Shown here: piece by piece, positions 17,678-25,889 of the stretch | Layout: each line of letters begins with the position of its first letter | Position numbering within the stretch: position 1 is the first letter of the stretch | Origin: VRUE01 sp963714155 | GTDB taxonomy: Bacteria; Actinomycetota; Thermoleophilia; Solirubrobacterales; 70-9 | Assembly (NCBI GenBank): GCA_963714155.1 | Contig: OY970236.1 | Span: forward strand, 868,001 to 932,000 | Direction of reading: 5' to 3' | Length of the DNA stretch: 64,000 nt | Position numbers and translations under genes: made by a program | The notes under the pieces: generated by a model | The model's input: the letters and a program-made list of their open reading frames with translations, nothing else | The model's database searches: none | Told to the model about the DNA's origin: nothing

Positions 17678-18001
17678 ATGCGGGGGAGCGTGGCGAGAAC
17701 ACCGCGCCGAGCGCTCGACGCGGAGGTGATCGAACTCGCGGCTGAGCGCCTTGCCGTCGTCTCGAAGCCGAAAAGAATCGCGCTGCTCGACGCGCTCAAC
17801 GACGGCGAGGCCACGGTCCAGGAGCTCGCCGACCGCGTCGGGCTCACTCACCAAAACGCCTCTCATCACCTTTGCGCCCTATGGCGCGCTGGAGTAGTTA
17901 CTAGGCGCAGCGAGGGAACCACCGCTCTTTACTCGATCGAGGACTGGAGCACGTGGTGGGTGGTCGAGCAAATCGCCGGCAGCATAGATCCCGTCGAGTA
18001 A
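17678..18001 (+). CDS. ArsR-family winged-helix repressor
   Basis: A 107-residue single-domain regulator. The core runs AERLAVVSKPKRIALLDALNDGEATVQELADRVGLTHQNASHHLCALWRAGVVTRRSEGTTALYSI, which is a complete ArsR winged helix with recognition helix HQNASHHL. No CxC metal motif is present, so the inducer is unknown. It starts two bases after the preceding membrane-protein gene and immediately precedes the inverted repeats in front of the conjugation operon, so it is the obvious candidate repressor of transfer. Confidence 0.85.
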   Translation: MRGSVARTPRRALDAEVIELAAERLAVVSKPKRIALLDALNDGEATVQELADRVGLTHQNASHHLCALWRAGVVTRRSEGTTALYSIEDWSTWWVVEQIAGSIDPVE

Positions 18002-18021
18002 CGGTACCCGGCCTGTCTCCT

Positions 18022-18077
18022 TTGCACACTCAAGTGCAACCGTCCACTGATTCACTTATGTACTCAAGTACATAAGT
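18022..18077. promoter_or_regulatory. two inverted repeats sharing the core ACTCAAGT, probable ArsR operators
   Basis: Site 1 (18022-18039) is TTGCAC, 6 bases, GTGCAA. Site 2 (18054-18077) is an 11-bp perfect inverted repeat, ACTTATGTACT, CA, AGTACATAAGT. Both are centred on ACTCAAGT. They lie between the ArsR gene and the first conjugation gene, so binding would control the transfer operon and perhaps ArsR read-through. Confidence 0.6.
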
Positions 18078-18079
18078 AC

Positions 18080-18120
18080 GTGTGTAGACGCGGCGAGTTC
18101 CCGCCGCTATTTCTACACAC
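18080..18120 (+). promoter_or_regulatory. long leader hairpin directly before the conjugation operon start
   Basis: The outer stem is GTGTGTAGA with TCTACACAC (9 bp) and the inner stem GCGGCG with CGCCGC (6 bp), with a 6-base loop and small bulges. The 3' arm ends at 18120, one base before ATG 18121, leaving no room for a ribosome site. It suggests either a translational switch or that the true start is elsewhere. Confidence 0.5.
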
Positions 18121-18978
18121 ATGAAAGGAACACACGGCAGAAGTCTTCGGCTTAACAGTCACAAAGACACAGTAAGGATTAACTCGCTGCGTCGCGCTGG
18201 GGGGCGAATCGCGATCTGGCTCGTTATCGGCCTGTTGCTTGTGCGGGGTCTCGGCGCGATTCTCTCGCCGGCCGATGCCGGCGGGGCGCGGAGCATCGTT
18301 GCCGCAAACGCGCTTGATCCCGCCAGCGCATCCCTCGCGGTGGGCTTCGCCCGCGCTTATTTCGAGGGTTATCCGCACGGCTCGCTCGCACCCCTTCTGG
18401 GTGAAGTGCGGGCAGACGGGCTCACTCGGCGGACCCTTGGCCGCGAGCCGGTCGTGCAAGCAGAGGTAAGCGCGGTTGAAAATCTTGGCGGCGGGCAGGA
18501 AGTCCTCACCGTCGCCAGCGAGCTCCGCGACGCGCGCACCCTCTACCTGGCCGTCCCGGTCTCTCGCTCGGGCGCGGGAGAGGTGGCGGTTCAGGGTGCG
18601 CCGTGGATCGTCGCGGCACCGGAGAGCGCCGGGGTCGCCGTTGAGCGACCCCGGCCGCTCGCCGGGGAAGACGCGGGGGAGATCCAGAGGCTTGCGCGGG
18701 AGTTCGTGCCGGCATATCTCGCCGGGCGCTCTGCCCGTGATCTCGCCTACCTGCTGGCCCCGGGCGCCGAAGTGCGCCCGCTCGGCGGATCGTTTGAGGC
18801 GGTCGCACCTACGCGCGTCGCGCAGCTGGGCGACGGGGAAGGACGGCGTCGCACCGTCGTCGTCTCGGGGCGCTTTCGCGACGGCGCCAGTGGTGTCGTC
18901 TACCCGCTCGCCTACCGCCTGGCGCTGGTGCGTGGCGAGCGTTGGTACGTGCGCGCCGTCGAGGGGGCGTCCTCATGA
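18121..18978 (+). CDS. TcpC/VirB8-like conjugal transfer protein
   Basis: A 285-residue bitopic membrane protein: a basic N-terminus, one membrane helix (IAIWLVIGLLLVRGLGAIL) and a large external part. Two tandem NTF2-like regions (FARAYFEGYPHGSLAPLL... and AREFVPAYLAGRSARDLAYLL...) match the layout of TcpC-type proteins, which act as scaffold subunits of Gram-positive type IV secretion. The start is uncertain because ATG 18121 directly follows a hairpin. Its stop overlaps the next gene by 4 bases, opening a tightly coupled transfer operon. Confidence 0.75.
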   Translation: MKGTHGRSLRLNSHKDTVRINSLRRAGGRIAIWLVIGLLLVRGLGAILSPADAGGARSIVAANALDPASASLAVGFARAYFEGYPHGSLAPLLGEVRADGLTRRTLGREPVVQAEVSAVENLGGGQEVLTVASELRDARTLYLAVPVSRSGAGEVAVQGAPWIVAAPESAGVAVERPRPLAGEDAGEIQRLAREFVPAYLAGRSARDLAYLLAPGAEVRPLGGSFEAVAPTRVAQLGDGEGRRRTVVVSGRFRDGASGVVYPLAYRLALVRGERWYVRAVEGASS

Positions 18979-19283
18979 GCCGCCGCGTCGCGAAGCTGGC
19001 GCTGGCGCTGGCATGCGTCCTTGCCCTCGCTCTGCTCTTTGCCCCGGCGGCGCTGGCTGCCGGCAACGACGTGGCCCACAACCTCGGCTCGCTGCTTCGC
19101 CGCTACGCGGGCGAACTCTATGGCGGGATCGTCGCCGGTGTCGGCCTGATTTTTCTGTTCAACCGCCGTTTCACCGAGCTGGCTGCCTTCTTCGTCGCCG
19201 CGGTGCTGGTTGGCTGGTTGGTCTTCAGTCCTGACCAGATCGCTGACGCGGCACGGGCGATCGGAAAACAGGTGCTGCCGTGA
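18975..19283 (+). CDS. small two-helix membrane protein, VirB2/pilin-like candidate
   Basis: A 102-residue protein starting in an ATGA overlap with the previous stop. A signal peptide (to about AAG) is followed by two hydrophobic helices (LYGGIVAGVGLIFLF and LAAFFVAAVLVGWLVF), the size and topology of VirB2/TrbC-type pilins. Sequence similarity to pilins cannot be judged by eye, so the role rests on topology and its place in the transfer operon. Confidence 0.65.
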   Translation: MSRRVAKLALALACVLALALLFAPAALAAGNDVAHNLGSLLRRYAGELYGGIVAGVGLIFLFNRRFTELAAFFVAAVLVGWLVFSPDQIADAARAIGKQVLP

Positions 19284-19801
19284 GCGCGGGGTATGAGTCG
19301 ATCCGCTCCTACCAGCGGATCTTTCGGCCCGAGCGCAGGATCTATCAGGTCGAGGGGCACCCGCTGCCGGTGCCGGGCGGGGTGCCGCTTCGCTGGCTTG
19401 CCTACGCCGCCGCTGCGCTCCTCGCGGTGCTGGCGCTCGGCTCGGGCTCACTCCTCGTCCCCGCGCTGGCGGCGCTGGCGGCCCTCGCCGCAGGCTCGGC
19501 GGCCGGCGAGCCCGAGCGCGGCGCCGCGGCCGGCGGGCTCGCCTTCGGCGCGGCGTGGATCGCAAGCGCCGTGCTCGGCTTGCTCGACTGGCCGCTGCGC
19601 CTGATCGTCGTGCCCGTCATGGTGGCGACTCTCGCCACCCAGGCGAGCCCCGATGGTCGTCGCGCCGATCGCTTCGCCCTCTCCTGGCTGGCGCTGCGGC
19701 TCGCGCCACCTCGGCGCTCGCTCGGTCGCGCGCTTCCGCTGCCCGGCACTACCCGCCGGGCAGCTGCGGAGGTCTGGGTCGCGCGGGAGGCCGGGCGATG
19801 A
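19280..19801 (+). CDS. TcpE-like conjugal transfer membrane protein
   Basis: A 173-residue protein from GTG 19280 (GTGA overlap). The N-terminus YQRIFRPERRIYQVEGHPLPVPGGVPLR, before two pairs of hydrophobic helices, is the pattern of TcpE/PrgI-like proteins, which sit next to the VirB4 ATPase in Gram-positive conjugation machines. The basic C-terminus is cytoplasmic. It overlaps the VirB4 gene by 4 bases. Confidence 0.7.
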   Translation: MSAGYESIRSYQRIFRPERRIYQVEGHPLPVPGGVPLRWLAYAAAALLAVLALGSGSLLVPALAALAALAAGSAAGEPERGAAAGGLAFGAAWIASAVLGLLDWPLRLIVVPVMVATLATQASPDGRRADRFALSWLALRLAPPRRSLGRALPLPGTTRRAAAEVWVAREAGR

Positions 19802-21660
19802 GGGACTTCCCGCTTCGCTACGCGAGGCGAAACGTCCTGATCGGCCCCGGCGGGGAGGCCGCCGCGCTCTACCGCGCAGAGCCGGTTTCCTACCCCTTCG
19901 CACCGCTGGCTGAGAAGTGGTCGCTGCTGCGCCGGATCGAGCGCTTCGGCCATCTGGTCGGTGCCGACTTCTCGATCTGGCGGGTGCAGCGCGCCTATCC
20001 CGCCGATCGCTACGCGGGATCGTTGGCCGGCGCCGCCGATCCCGATCACTGCGATCCCGAGTCATGGCGTCGCTACCTCGACGGGCACACCGCCCGGCTC
20101 GCTGAGCTGGAGCCGAGCCTGCCCGAGGTCTATGTCGCTGTCTGCCTGGGCGAGCCCCAGCGCGGAGGCCTGCGCTCGCTGGGCCGGGCGAGGCGCAGGC
20201 TGGAGGAGATCGCCGGGGCAGGGGCGCCGCGTCCGCTCTCGCGCTCGGGGCTGGAGGAGCTGGCCGCTGAGGAGCGCCGCTGCTTTGAGCGCCTCTCCGG
20301 GGTCCTCGGCTTGCGGCGTGTCGGTCCCGGCGATCTGCAGTGGCTGCTTCGCCGCGCGGCCTGCCGCGGCGTCGCAGAGCCCATGCTGGAGATGGGCTGG
20401 GAGCCCGGCGCGCTCCTGGCCGAGGGGGAGGACGGGGTGCCGCGCTATGAGCCGCTCGGGCATGACCTGTGGCGCCTGGCGAACGCACCGATGGAAGAGA
20501 ACCCGGCCGAGCCGCCCTCGCTTGCGGTCGAGGCCGAAGAGGGCACCTCCTACCAGGCCTTCCTCTGTGCCGGCTCGCTGGCCGAAGAGGCGACCTTCCC
20601 CGGCCCCGCCGAGCTCCTGCATGCTCCCTTCGAAGACGCGGGCTTCCCCGCTGACGCCGTGCTGCACGCCCGCTGGGTCGGCAATCGCGAGGCGGTCGGC
20701 CAGGTCAGAAAGCGGATCATCGACGCTGAGCACGCCTGGCGCGAGCAAGCCGAAGGCGCCCAGGCCGGTCCCGGCTGGCAGGCACAAGAGGACCGCGAGC
20801 TGGCGCGCGAGTACGAGGCGGTCCTTTCCTCCTCCGCGCACCCGCCGATGCTCCGCGCCTACCTCGGCGTCGCCGTTGGCGCGGCCGATCGCGCCGAGCT
20901 GGAGCGCCGGGTCGAGGTCCTGCGCGAGCGCTTCGGCGAGGTTCGCCTGCACCGCCCGCGGGGTCTGCAGCACCGCCTCTTCTTCGACCACCTTCCTCGC
21001 ACCGACGCCGGCTCGGTCTCCGACTACCGCCAGCAGATGACGGTCGAACAGCTGGGTGCGACGGTGCCCGTCGCGAGTGCTGAGCTGGGCTCACGCACCG
21101 GCCCCTACATCGGCCACACTGCGAGCAGCGCGAGGAGGCCGGTGCGCTACGACCCTACCGAGGCACCGCGCGCCTCCCGCCCCTCGGCGGTGCTCCTCGC
21201 CGGCACGCTTGGCTCGGGCAAGACGCTTGCCGCCCAGGCGATCGCCTTCGGTGCCGAGCGCCGCGGCTCGCTGGTGGTCGACTTCGATCCCAAGCCCGAC
21301 CACAACCTGGAGGGCATCCCCGAGCTGGAGGGCCGGGTCGAGGTGGTCGAGCTCTCCGGCGAGGCCGCCCACCGCGGCAAGCTCGACCCACTGGCGGTTG
21401 GCTTGCCCGAGCTGCGCGAGGAGCTCGCCTCCTCCTACCTCCTGGATCTGCTGCGCGACCCCCCGCCCGCATGGGAGAACGCGATCGACCGCGCAGTGCG
21501 CGACGCGGTGCGGGCGGGGGAGCGCAGCCTCATGTGCGTCATCGAGCGCCTGCGCGCCTCCGATGCCGATGCCGCCCGCGAGGCCGGTGAGGCGCTTGAG
21601 GTGCTCTCCGATTTCGGCCTCGCCCGCCTTGGCTTCGCCCCTCTCGGGGAGGCGGCGTAG
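19798..21660 (+). CDS. VirB4/TraC-like conjugation ATPase, N-terminal and Walker A part
   Basis: A 620-residue cytoplasmic ATPase component that powers type IV secretion. ATG 19798 lies in an ATGA overlap with GGAGG eight bases upstream. The first ~430 residues are the VirB4 N-terminal domain. The motor domain follows, with Walker A GTLGSGKT near residue 470 and VVDFDPK after it. The frame ends at TAG 21658-21660, before any Walker B motif. The missing part is encoded by the next gene in another frame. Either the gene has been split into two coupled subunits or a single-base shift breaks it. Confidence 0.85.
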   Translation: MRDFPLRYARRNVLIGPGGEAAALYRAEPVSYPFAPLAEKWSLLRRIERFGHLVGADFSIWRVQRAYPADRYAGSLAGAADPDHCDPESWRRYLDGHTARLAELEPSLPEVYVAVCLGEPQRGGLRSLGRARRRLEEIAGAGAPRPLSRSGLEELAAEERRCFERLSGVLGLRRVGPGDLQWLLRRAACRGVAEPMLEMGWEPGALLAEGEDGVPRYEPLGHDLWRLANAPMEENPAEPPSLAVEAEEGTSYQAFLCAGSLAEEATFPGPAELLHAPFEDAGFPADAVLHARWVGNREAVGQVRKRIIDAEHAWREQAEGAQAGPGWQAQEDRELAREYEAVLSSSAHPPMLRAYLGVAVGAADRAELERRVEVLRERFGEVRLHRPRGLQHRLFFDHLPRTDAGSVSDYRQQMTVEQLGATVPVASAELGSRTGPYIGHTASSARRPVRYDPTEAPRASRPSAVLLAGTLGSGKTLAAQAIAFGAERRGSLVVDFDPKPDHNLEGIPELEGRVEVVELSGEAAHRGKLDPLAVGLPELREELASSYLLDLLRDPPPAWENAIDRAVRDAVRAGERSLMCVIERLRASDADAAREAGEALEVLSDFGLARLGFAPLGEAA

Positions 21661-21662
21661 CG

Positions 21663-22217
21663 GTGGGCGAGGTCTCGGTGATCACGATCCGCATGCCGGG
21701 ACTGTCCCTGCCCGACCCCGGCGCCTCGCGCGAGACCCACACGCGCGCCGAGCGAGTTTCCGTCGCGACCCTCTCCCTGGTCGCGGCCCTATGCCTGCGC
21801 CTCGTCAGCAGCAACCGCCAACGACACAAGATCGTGCTGCTGGACGAGGCGTGGTTTTTGCTGGCATCGACGCAGGGGCGCCTGCTCCTCAACCGCCTGG
21901 TGCGGCTGGGGCGGGCGATGAACGCGACGATCCTGCTGGCGACCCAGCGGCTAGCCGACCTGGGTGACCTCTCCGAGCTGGTCGGGACCTACTTCATCTT
22001 CGGCCAGAGCTCCCCGACGGAGGCCGGACGGGCGCTGGCTCTGCTGGGTCTCGATCCCGCTGATACCGCCATGTGCTCGCGCCTGCTCGAATACAGGCAG
22101 GGGCGCTGCCTGATGCGCGACCTCGACGGGCGGGTCGGCGAGCTTCAGGTCGATCTCGTCTTCGACGAGCTGCTGGCGGCGCTTGAGACCACGCCGGGGG
22201 AGAGGCCGCCCTCGTGA
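21663..22217 (+). CDS. VirB4-like ATPase, C-terminal and Walker B part
   Basis: 184 residues starting at GTG 21663, two bases after the stop of the Walker A part, with GGGGAGG about ten bases upstream. It holds Walker B KIVLLDEAWFLL and the VirB4 C-terminal motifs NATILLATQRLAD and YFIFGQ, and it ends with GRCLMRDLDGRVGELQVDLV. Relative to the upstream gene it is in the -1 frame. Joining the two gives a normal ~800-residue VirB4. With its own start codon and ribosome site it could be made as a separate subunit. Overlap GTGA with the next gene. Confidence 0.85.
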   Translation: MGEVSVITIRMPGLSLPDPGASRETHTRAERVSVATLSLVAALCLRLVSSNRQRHKIVLLDEAWFLLASTQGRLLLNRLVRLGRAMNATILLATQRLADLGDLSELVGTYFIFGQSSPTEAGRALALLGLDPADTAMCSRLLEYRQGRCLMRDLDGRVGELQVDLVFDELLAALETTPGERPPS

Positions 22218-24394
22218 AGGGCTCCCGGAGAAGGTGGCGCCGCCGTGTGGCGGTGACGCTCGGCCTGGCGGCGGCCCTCGTCGCAGTGGCCCACCCGCTT
22301 GCCCTCGCAGCGAGCGACGTATGGGGGAACGTCGGGCCGGCGTCTCCGCTGGGCTCCGGCGGCCTCTACGGGCGCTACCCGCTCGGCCACTACGCGCTCG
22401 ACCAGCATTTCGACGCGGTCTCGGCCTCGCTGATCGACGTGGATGTCTCGGGTGTGCCGCCGATGATCGCCTACTTCTTCGCCAGCGTGCTGTGGGCGCT
22501 GACGAGCTTCCTGGCGAGCGCCCTGATCTCGCTGTTTGCCTTCGCCTTCAGCCTCGACCTGCTGAATGGCTCAAGCGCGACTGGCGGGGCCGGGGCGCTT
22601 GCGCCGGTGGCTCAGGCGATCCACTCCATCTATGCGGGCGTTTTCGGCGGACCGTGGCTCGTCCTCGCCGTCTCGCTCACCGGGATCTGGGCGATGTGGA
22701 CAGCCTTGGTCCAGCGTCGCTACTCAGAGACGGCAGGCGCGCTTGCCCTCTCGCTGATCTACGTCGTCGCGGCGCTCTTCTTCGTCGCCGAGCCCGCCAA
22801 GACGATCGGTGCCGCCTCGGAGTGGACGAACAAGATGTCGGTGGCCTTCCTCTCCGTCACCGGGCACGGCAGCGCTTCCGGCGGCTCCCAGGCCAGAGAT
22901 GGTGCTGCCGAACAGCTCTTCGACCTGCTCGTTTTCAAGCCCTGGGCGGTAATGGAGTTCGGCGGCCTCGAGCACTGCGTGCTCGCCGGGACCGGCTCAG
23001 AGGACTCCGACCCCGACTCGGTCGCGGTGCGACCCCTCGCCCCCGATGCCGGCACCGACGCGGCGCTCGCCCGGCGCCTGGCGGCCGGGACCGAAGTCGC
23101 CGCCGGGCGCAAGAGCTGCATCAACAACGCCAACAAGTACGCCTCGCACTTCCTGCGCTTTGGCCTCGGCACCTCGGAGCGAGACGACGAGTACGACGCG
23201 CTCAACCACGGCGATGCCTCCAAGCTCCCCGACTCCGATCCCGAACCGCGTGGCTACCGGCTCGCCCCCAGCGACAAGCCCGCCACAGATGCGATGGAGG
23301 CCGGCGGTCAGTACCAGCGGCTGCTAATCGCGATTGTCGTCTTCTTTGGAGAGCTCGGTGCCTTCTGCCTGCTTGGCGCCCTCTCGGTCGGGGTGATCTT
23401 GGCCCAGATCCTGCTGCTCTTGCTACTCGCGTTCTCTCCGGTGGCGCTGGTCGCGGCGGCGATTCCCGGTCGCGGCCATGCCTTCTTTCGTGGCTGGCTG
23501 GAGAAGCTGGCCGGCTTGCTGCTGCGAAAGGCCGCCTACTCGCTCGTGCTGGCGATGCTGCTGGCGGTGAACGGCGCCCTGGCTGCCGCCACCTCCTCGC
23601 TCGGCTGGCTGATGTCCTTCGGCCTGCAGGCACTCTTCTTCTGGGCGGTCTTCCTGCAGCGAAGGAAGCTGACCGAGAGCCTCGTTGGCCTCGCCACCGG
23701 CCCCGGAGCGCCGGGCCGCGACGCCTCACTGCGCCTGCTCGGCCTCTACTACGGCGCGCGCGCCGTGCGCCGTCCGCTCCGCGGTGTCGCCAGCACAGCG
23801 GCGGGCGCCGCGAGCGTGCCGGGGCGCTTGCTTGGCGGTGTCTCGGGCTCTCGGCGGGGCGGCCTCGGCCTGTCGGGCTCGACGCCTGGCTTCGGTACCC
23901 GCCACAGCACCTCGCTTGGCCTGGGGGCGCATGGAACCGAAGGAGATCGCGCTCGCGGGTCCTCGCCGAGCGGACAGGAGGGTCCCAGAGCTGAGACCGA
24001 CAGCTCGCCGGGGTCCGAGCCGACGGATGCCGCGACATCCTCCACAGAAGGAGGCGAACGTCGTGCCCCGGCTGCCGAGGTGGGGGCGGAGCCAACTACC
24101 GAGCGCCGGCCTGATCGGCCCGCGCCACGGGTCAAGGGCGAGGACGCGAGCGCGGCGATGCCTTCTGCGAGTTCGGCACCTGCGGAGCGCCCCGGAGCGT
24201 CACGGCACGGGGCACCAGAAGCAGAGCCGGTACGCGAGGACGGTCCCACCGAGGAAGAGGGCGATCTCGCCTCAGAGCTTCGCGCCGAGCGCGAGCGCGG
24301 CGAAGAACCCCGCGACGTTGCCGGGGATGGCGAGAGCCCCCGGGCCGAAACGCCCCAGCGCAGGCGATCCCCGCGCAAAGGCGCCGGCGAGTGA
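22214..24394 (+). CDS. VirB6/TrbL-like polytopic conjugation membrane protein
   Basis: A 726-residue protein with a signal-like N-terminus and about six to eight membrane helices in two blocks (residues ~80-200 and ~370-490), separated by an external domain with cysteines. This is the plan of VirB6/TrbL channel subunits. The last ~230 residues are a hydrophilic Glu/Arg/Pro/Ser-rich tail, probably cytoplasmic. It starts in a GTGA overlap and ends in another with the wall hydrolase gene, so translation is coupled. Confidence 0.75.
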   Translation: MKGSRRRWRRRVAVTLGLAAALVAVAHPLALAASDVWGNVGPASPLGSGGLYGRYPLGHYALDQHFDAVSASLIDVDVSGVPPMIAYFFASVLWALTSFLASALISLFAFAFSLDLLNGSSATGGAGALAPVAQAIHSIYAGVFGGPWLVLAVSLTGIWAMWTALVQRRYSETAGALALSLIYVVAALFFVAEPAKTIGAASEWTNKMSVAFLSVTGHGSASGGSQARDGAAEQLFDLLVFKPWAVMEFGGLEHCVLAGTGSEDSDPDSVAVRPLAPDAGTDAALARRLAAGTEVAAGRKSCINNANKYASHFLRFGLGTSERDDEYDALNHGDASKLPDSDPEPRGYRLAPSDKPATDAMEAGGQYQRLLIAIVVFFGELGAFCLLGALSVGVILAQILLLLLLAFSPVALVAAAIPGRGHAFFRGWLEKLAGLLLRKAAYSLVLAMLLAVNGALAAATSSLGWLMSFGLQALFFWAVFLQRRKLTESLVGLATGPGAPGRDASLRLLGLYYGARAVRRPLRGVASTAAGAASVPGRLLGGVSGSRRGGLGLSGSTPGFGTRHSTSLGLGAHGTEGDRARGSSPSGQEGPRAETDSSPGSEPTDAATSSTEGGERRAPAAEVGAEPTTERRPDRPAPRVKGEDASAAMPSASSAPAERPGASRHGAPEAEPVREDGPTEEEGDLASELRAERERGEEPRDVAGDGESPRAETPQRRRSPRKGAGE

Positions 24395-25599
24395 GCCGCT
24401 CCAAGGGAGCCGCCCTCGCCGCAGGCAGCGGTCTTGCTTGCGTTGTCGCGGTCTTGGCCGTGACCGCGACGATGATGGCGGTCCTTGGCGGCGGTTTCGG
24501 CTGCCTAGGTGGCGCCGCTACGGCCCTTGCTCAGCCGGCGAGTCCAGCTGCCAAACGGGAGATACCGCCAAAACGACTTGCGCTCTACCAAGCCGCCGGC
24601 CGACGCTTTGACATCGACTGGACCTTCGTCGCCTCGATCGGTACCCAGGAGTGCGGCAGCGGCACCTGCGCGGAGGTCAATCCCTCCGGCTGTGGCGGAC
24701 CGATGCAGATCGCGATGGTTCGCGAAAGCGCCTGTAGTCCAGGGCCGGGTCCGACGATCTGGGAGACCTACCGGGTAGACGGCGGAGGAGACGGCCGCGC
24801 CGACCCCTTCGATCTCGCCGACTCGATCTTCACCGCTGCGCGTCTCATGCGTGTCGTCATGCACGCGCCGCCCGCGGGCGGCTCCTATGCCGCCTATCGC
24901 GAGGCCGCCTGCAGCTACTACGGCGCCTGCGCCACCGGAAGCGTGGACTACGCGAACGAGGTGATGCGCCGCGCGGTTTCCTATGGCTTCCCAGCATCAG
25001 GTGGAGGCGGTGGCGGTGCGGGCCAGCTAAGCGGCGGCGGATGCACCGCTTCGGCCAGCCTCGCCGCGGGAGACCTGGGCGCGGTCCGAAAGGCGTTCGC
25101 CCCGCGTCGCCTTGCCGTCCTGCCGCGAGACGTGAGTGCCTCGCCGGGGATCAGCTGCGACGCGCGGATCGTGCCCGATGTCGTCTACCTCGCTCGGCGC
25201 TTCGGGATTCTCGTCACCTCCTGCTACTCGCCCAGCGGTCACGAGGCGACCGGAGAGCACCCGTTGGGCGCGGCGATCGACGCGGCGCCACGCGATGGTG
25301 ACTGGACGAGGACCGCCCGCCTGGCGAGGGTCGTGGGATGGAGCCCCTCCTGTGCGGCTTCCGGGGCGGCGCCTGCCTGTGCCAATCCCCCCTTTCGCTG
25401 GGTTGGCTACAACGGCTACCCCAACCACGGAGACCCCGCGCACTGCGTTCCCTGTGGCGGCGGTCCCCACATCCATATCTCCTGGCTTACCTCGGCCTCG
25501 CCGGGAGAGCCTGAGAACCGAGTGCGCTCCGGCTATGAGCCGGCGAGCTGGATCGATGTCTTCGCTACCTCCTCGGAGTCGGCAAATGCGAAGGGGTGA
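24391..25599 (+). CDS. two-domain cell-wall hydrolase of the conjugation apparatus (VirB1-like)
   Basis: A 402-residue protein anchored or exported by an N-terminal helix. Residues ~65-195 form a lysozyme/transglycosylase-like domain (LYQAAGRRFDIDWTFVASIGTQECG, GGPMQI, DPFDLADSIFTAARLM). After a Gly-rich linker the C-terminal domain carries a metal-peptidase-like HPLGAAID and, later, PHIHISW, resembling M15 D-Ala-D-Ala peptidases. The pair would open peptidoglycan for the transfer channel. Many cysteines suggest disulfide stabilisation outside the membrane. Confidence 0.75.
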   Translation: MSRSKGAALAAGSGLACVVAVLAVTATMMAVLGGGFGCLGGAATALAQPASPAAKREIPPKRLALYQAAGRRFDIDWTFVASIGTQECGSGTCAEVNPSGCGGPMQIAMVRESACSPGPGPTIWETYRVDGGGDGRADPFDLADSIFTAARLMRVVMHAPPAGGSYAAYREAACSYYGACATGSVDYANEVMRRAVSYGFPASGGGGGGAGQLSGGGCTASASLAAGDLGAVRKAFAPRRLAVLPRDVSASPGISCDARIVPDVVYLARRFGILVTSCYSPSGHEATGEHPLGAAIDAAPRDGDWTRTARLARVVGWSPSCAASGAAPACANPPFRWVGYNGYPNHGDPAHCVPCGGGPHIHISWLTSASPGEPENRVRSGYEPASWIDVFATSSESANAKG

Positions 25600-25889
25600 A
25601 GGGGAGGGTGGCGAGCGTCGGGGCGACGGTCGACGTCGCCGGTGCCCCGGTGTGCCGAGCCGGCGAGGTGGCCGGAGAGTGCCTGGTCGCCCAGTGCGCC
25701 GAGGCTGCAGTGAGTGGCGGAGAAGGCGCCGTGGCTAGGCCGACCTCCTTCCACCGGCCCTTCCGCCCTTGCTTCCACCGGCCCTTCCCAATCAGAAGAG
25801 GCAGAACGGGCGGGATCTGGCATTGCTTCGCCGATTGCGGCCGTCGAGTTTTGCCGACATCTCTGCGGTCGATCGAGGTGTGGTCGTGA
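25596..25889 (+). CDS. small protein of unknown function in the transfer operon
   Basis: 97 residues, GTG start in a GTGA overlap with the hydrolase stop, and its own stop in a GTGA overlap with the coupling-protein gene. Exact junctions on both sides support it as a real gene. It is rich in Cys and His, and a 16-base direct repeat (25749, 25773) encodes two FHRPF units. It may bind metal. No family is recognised. Confidence 0.5.
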   Translation: MKGRVASVGATVDVAGAPVCRAGEVAGECLVAQCAEAAVSGGEGAVARPTSFHRPFRPCFHRPFPIRRGRTGGIWHCFADCGRRVLPTSLRSIEVWS

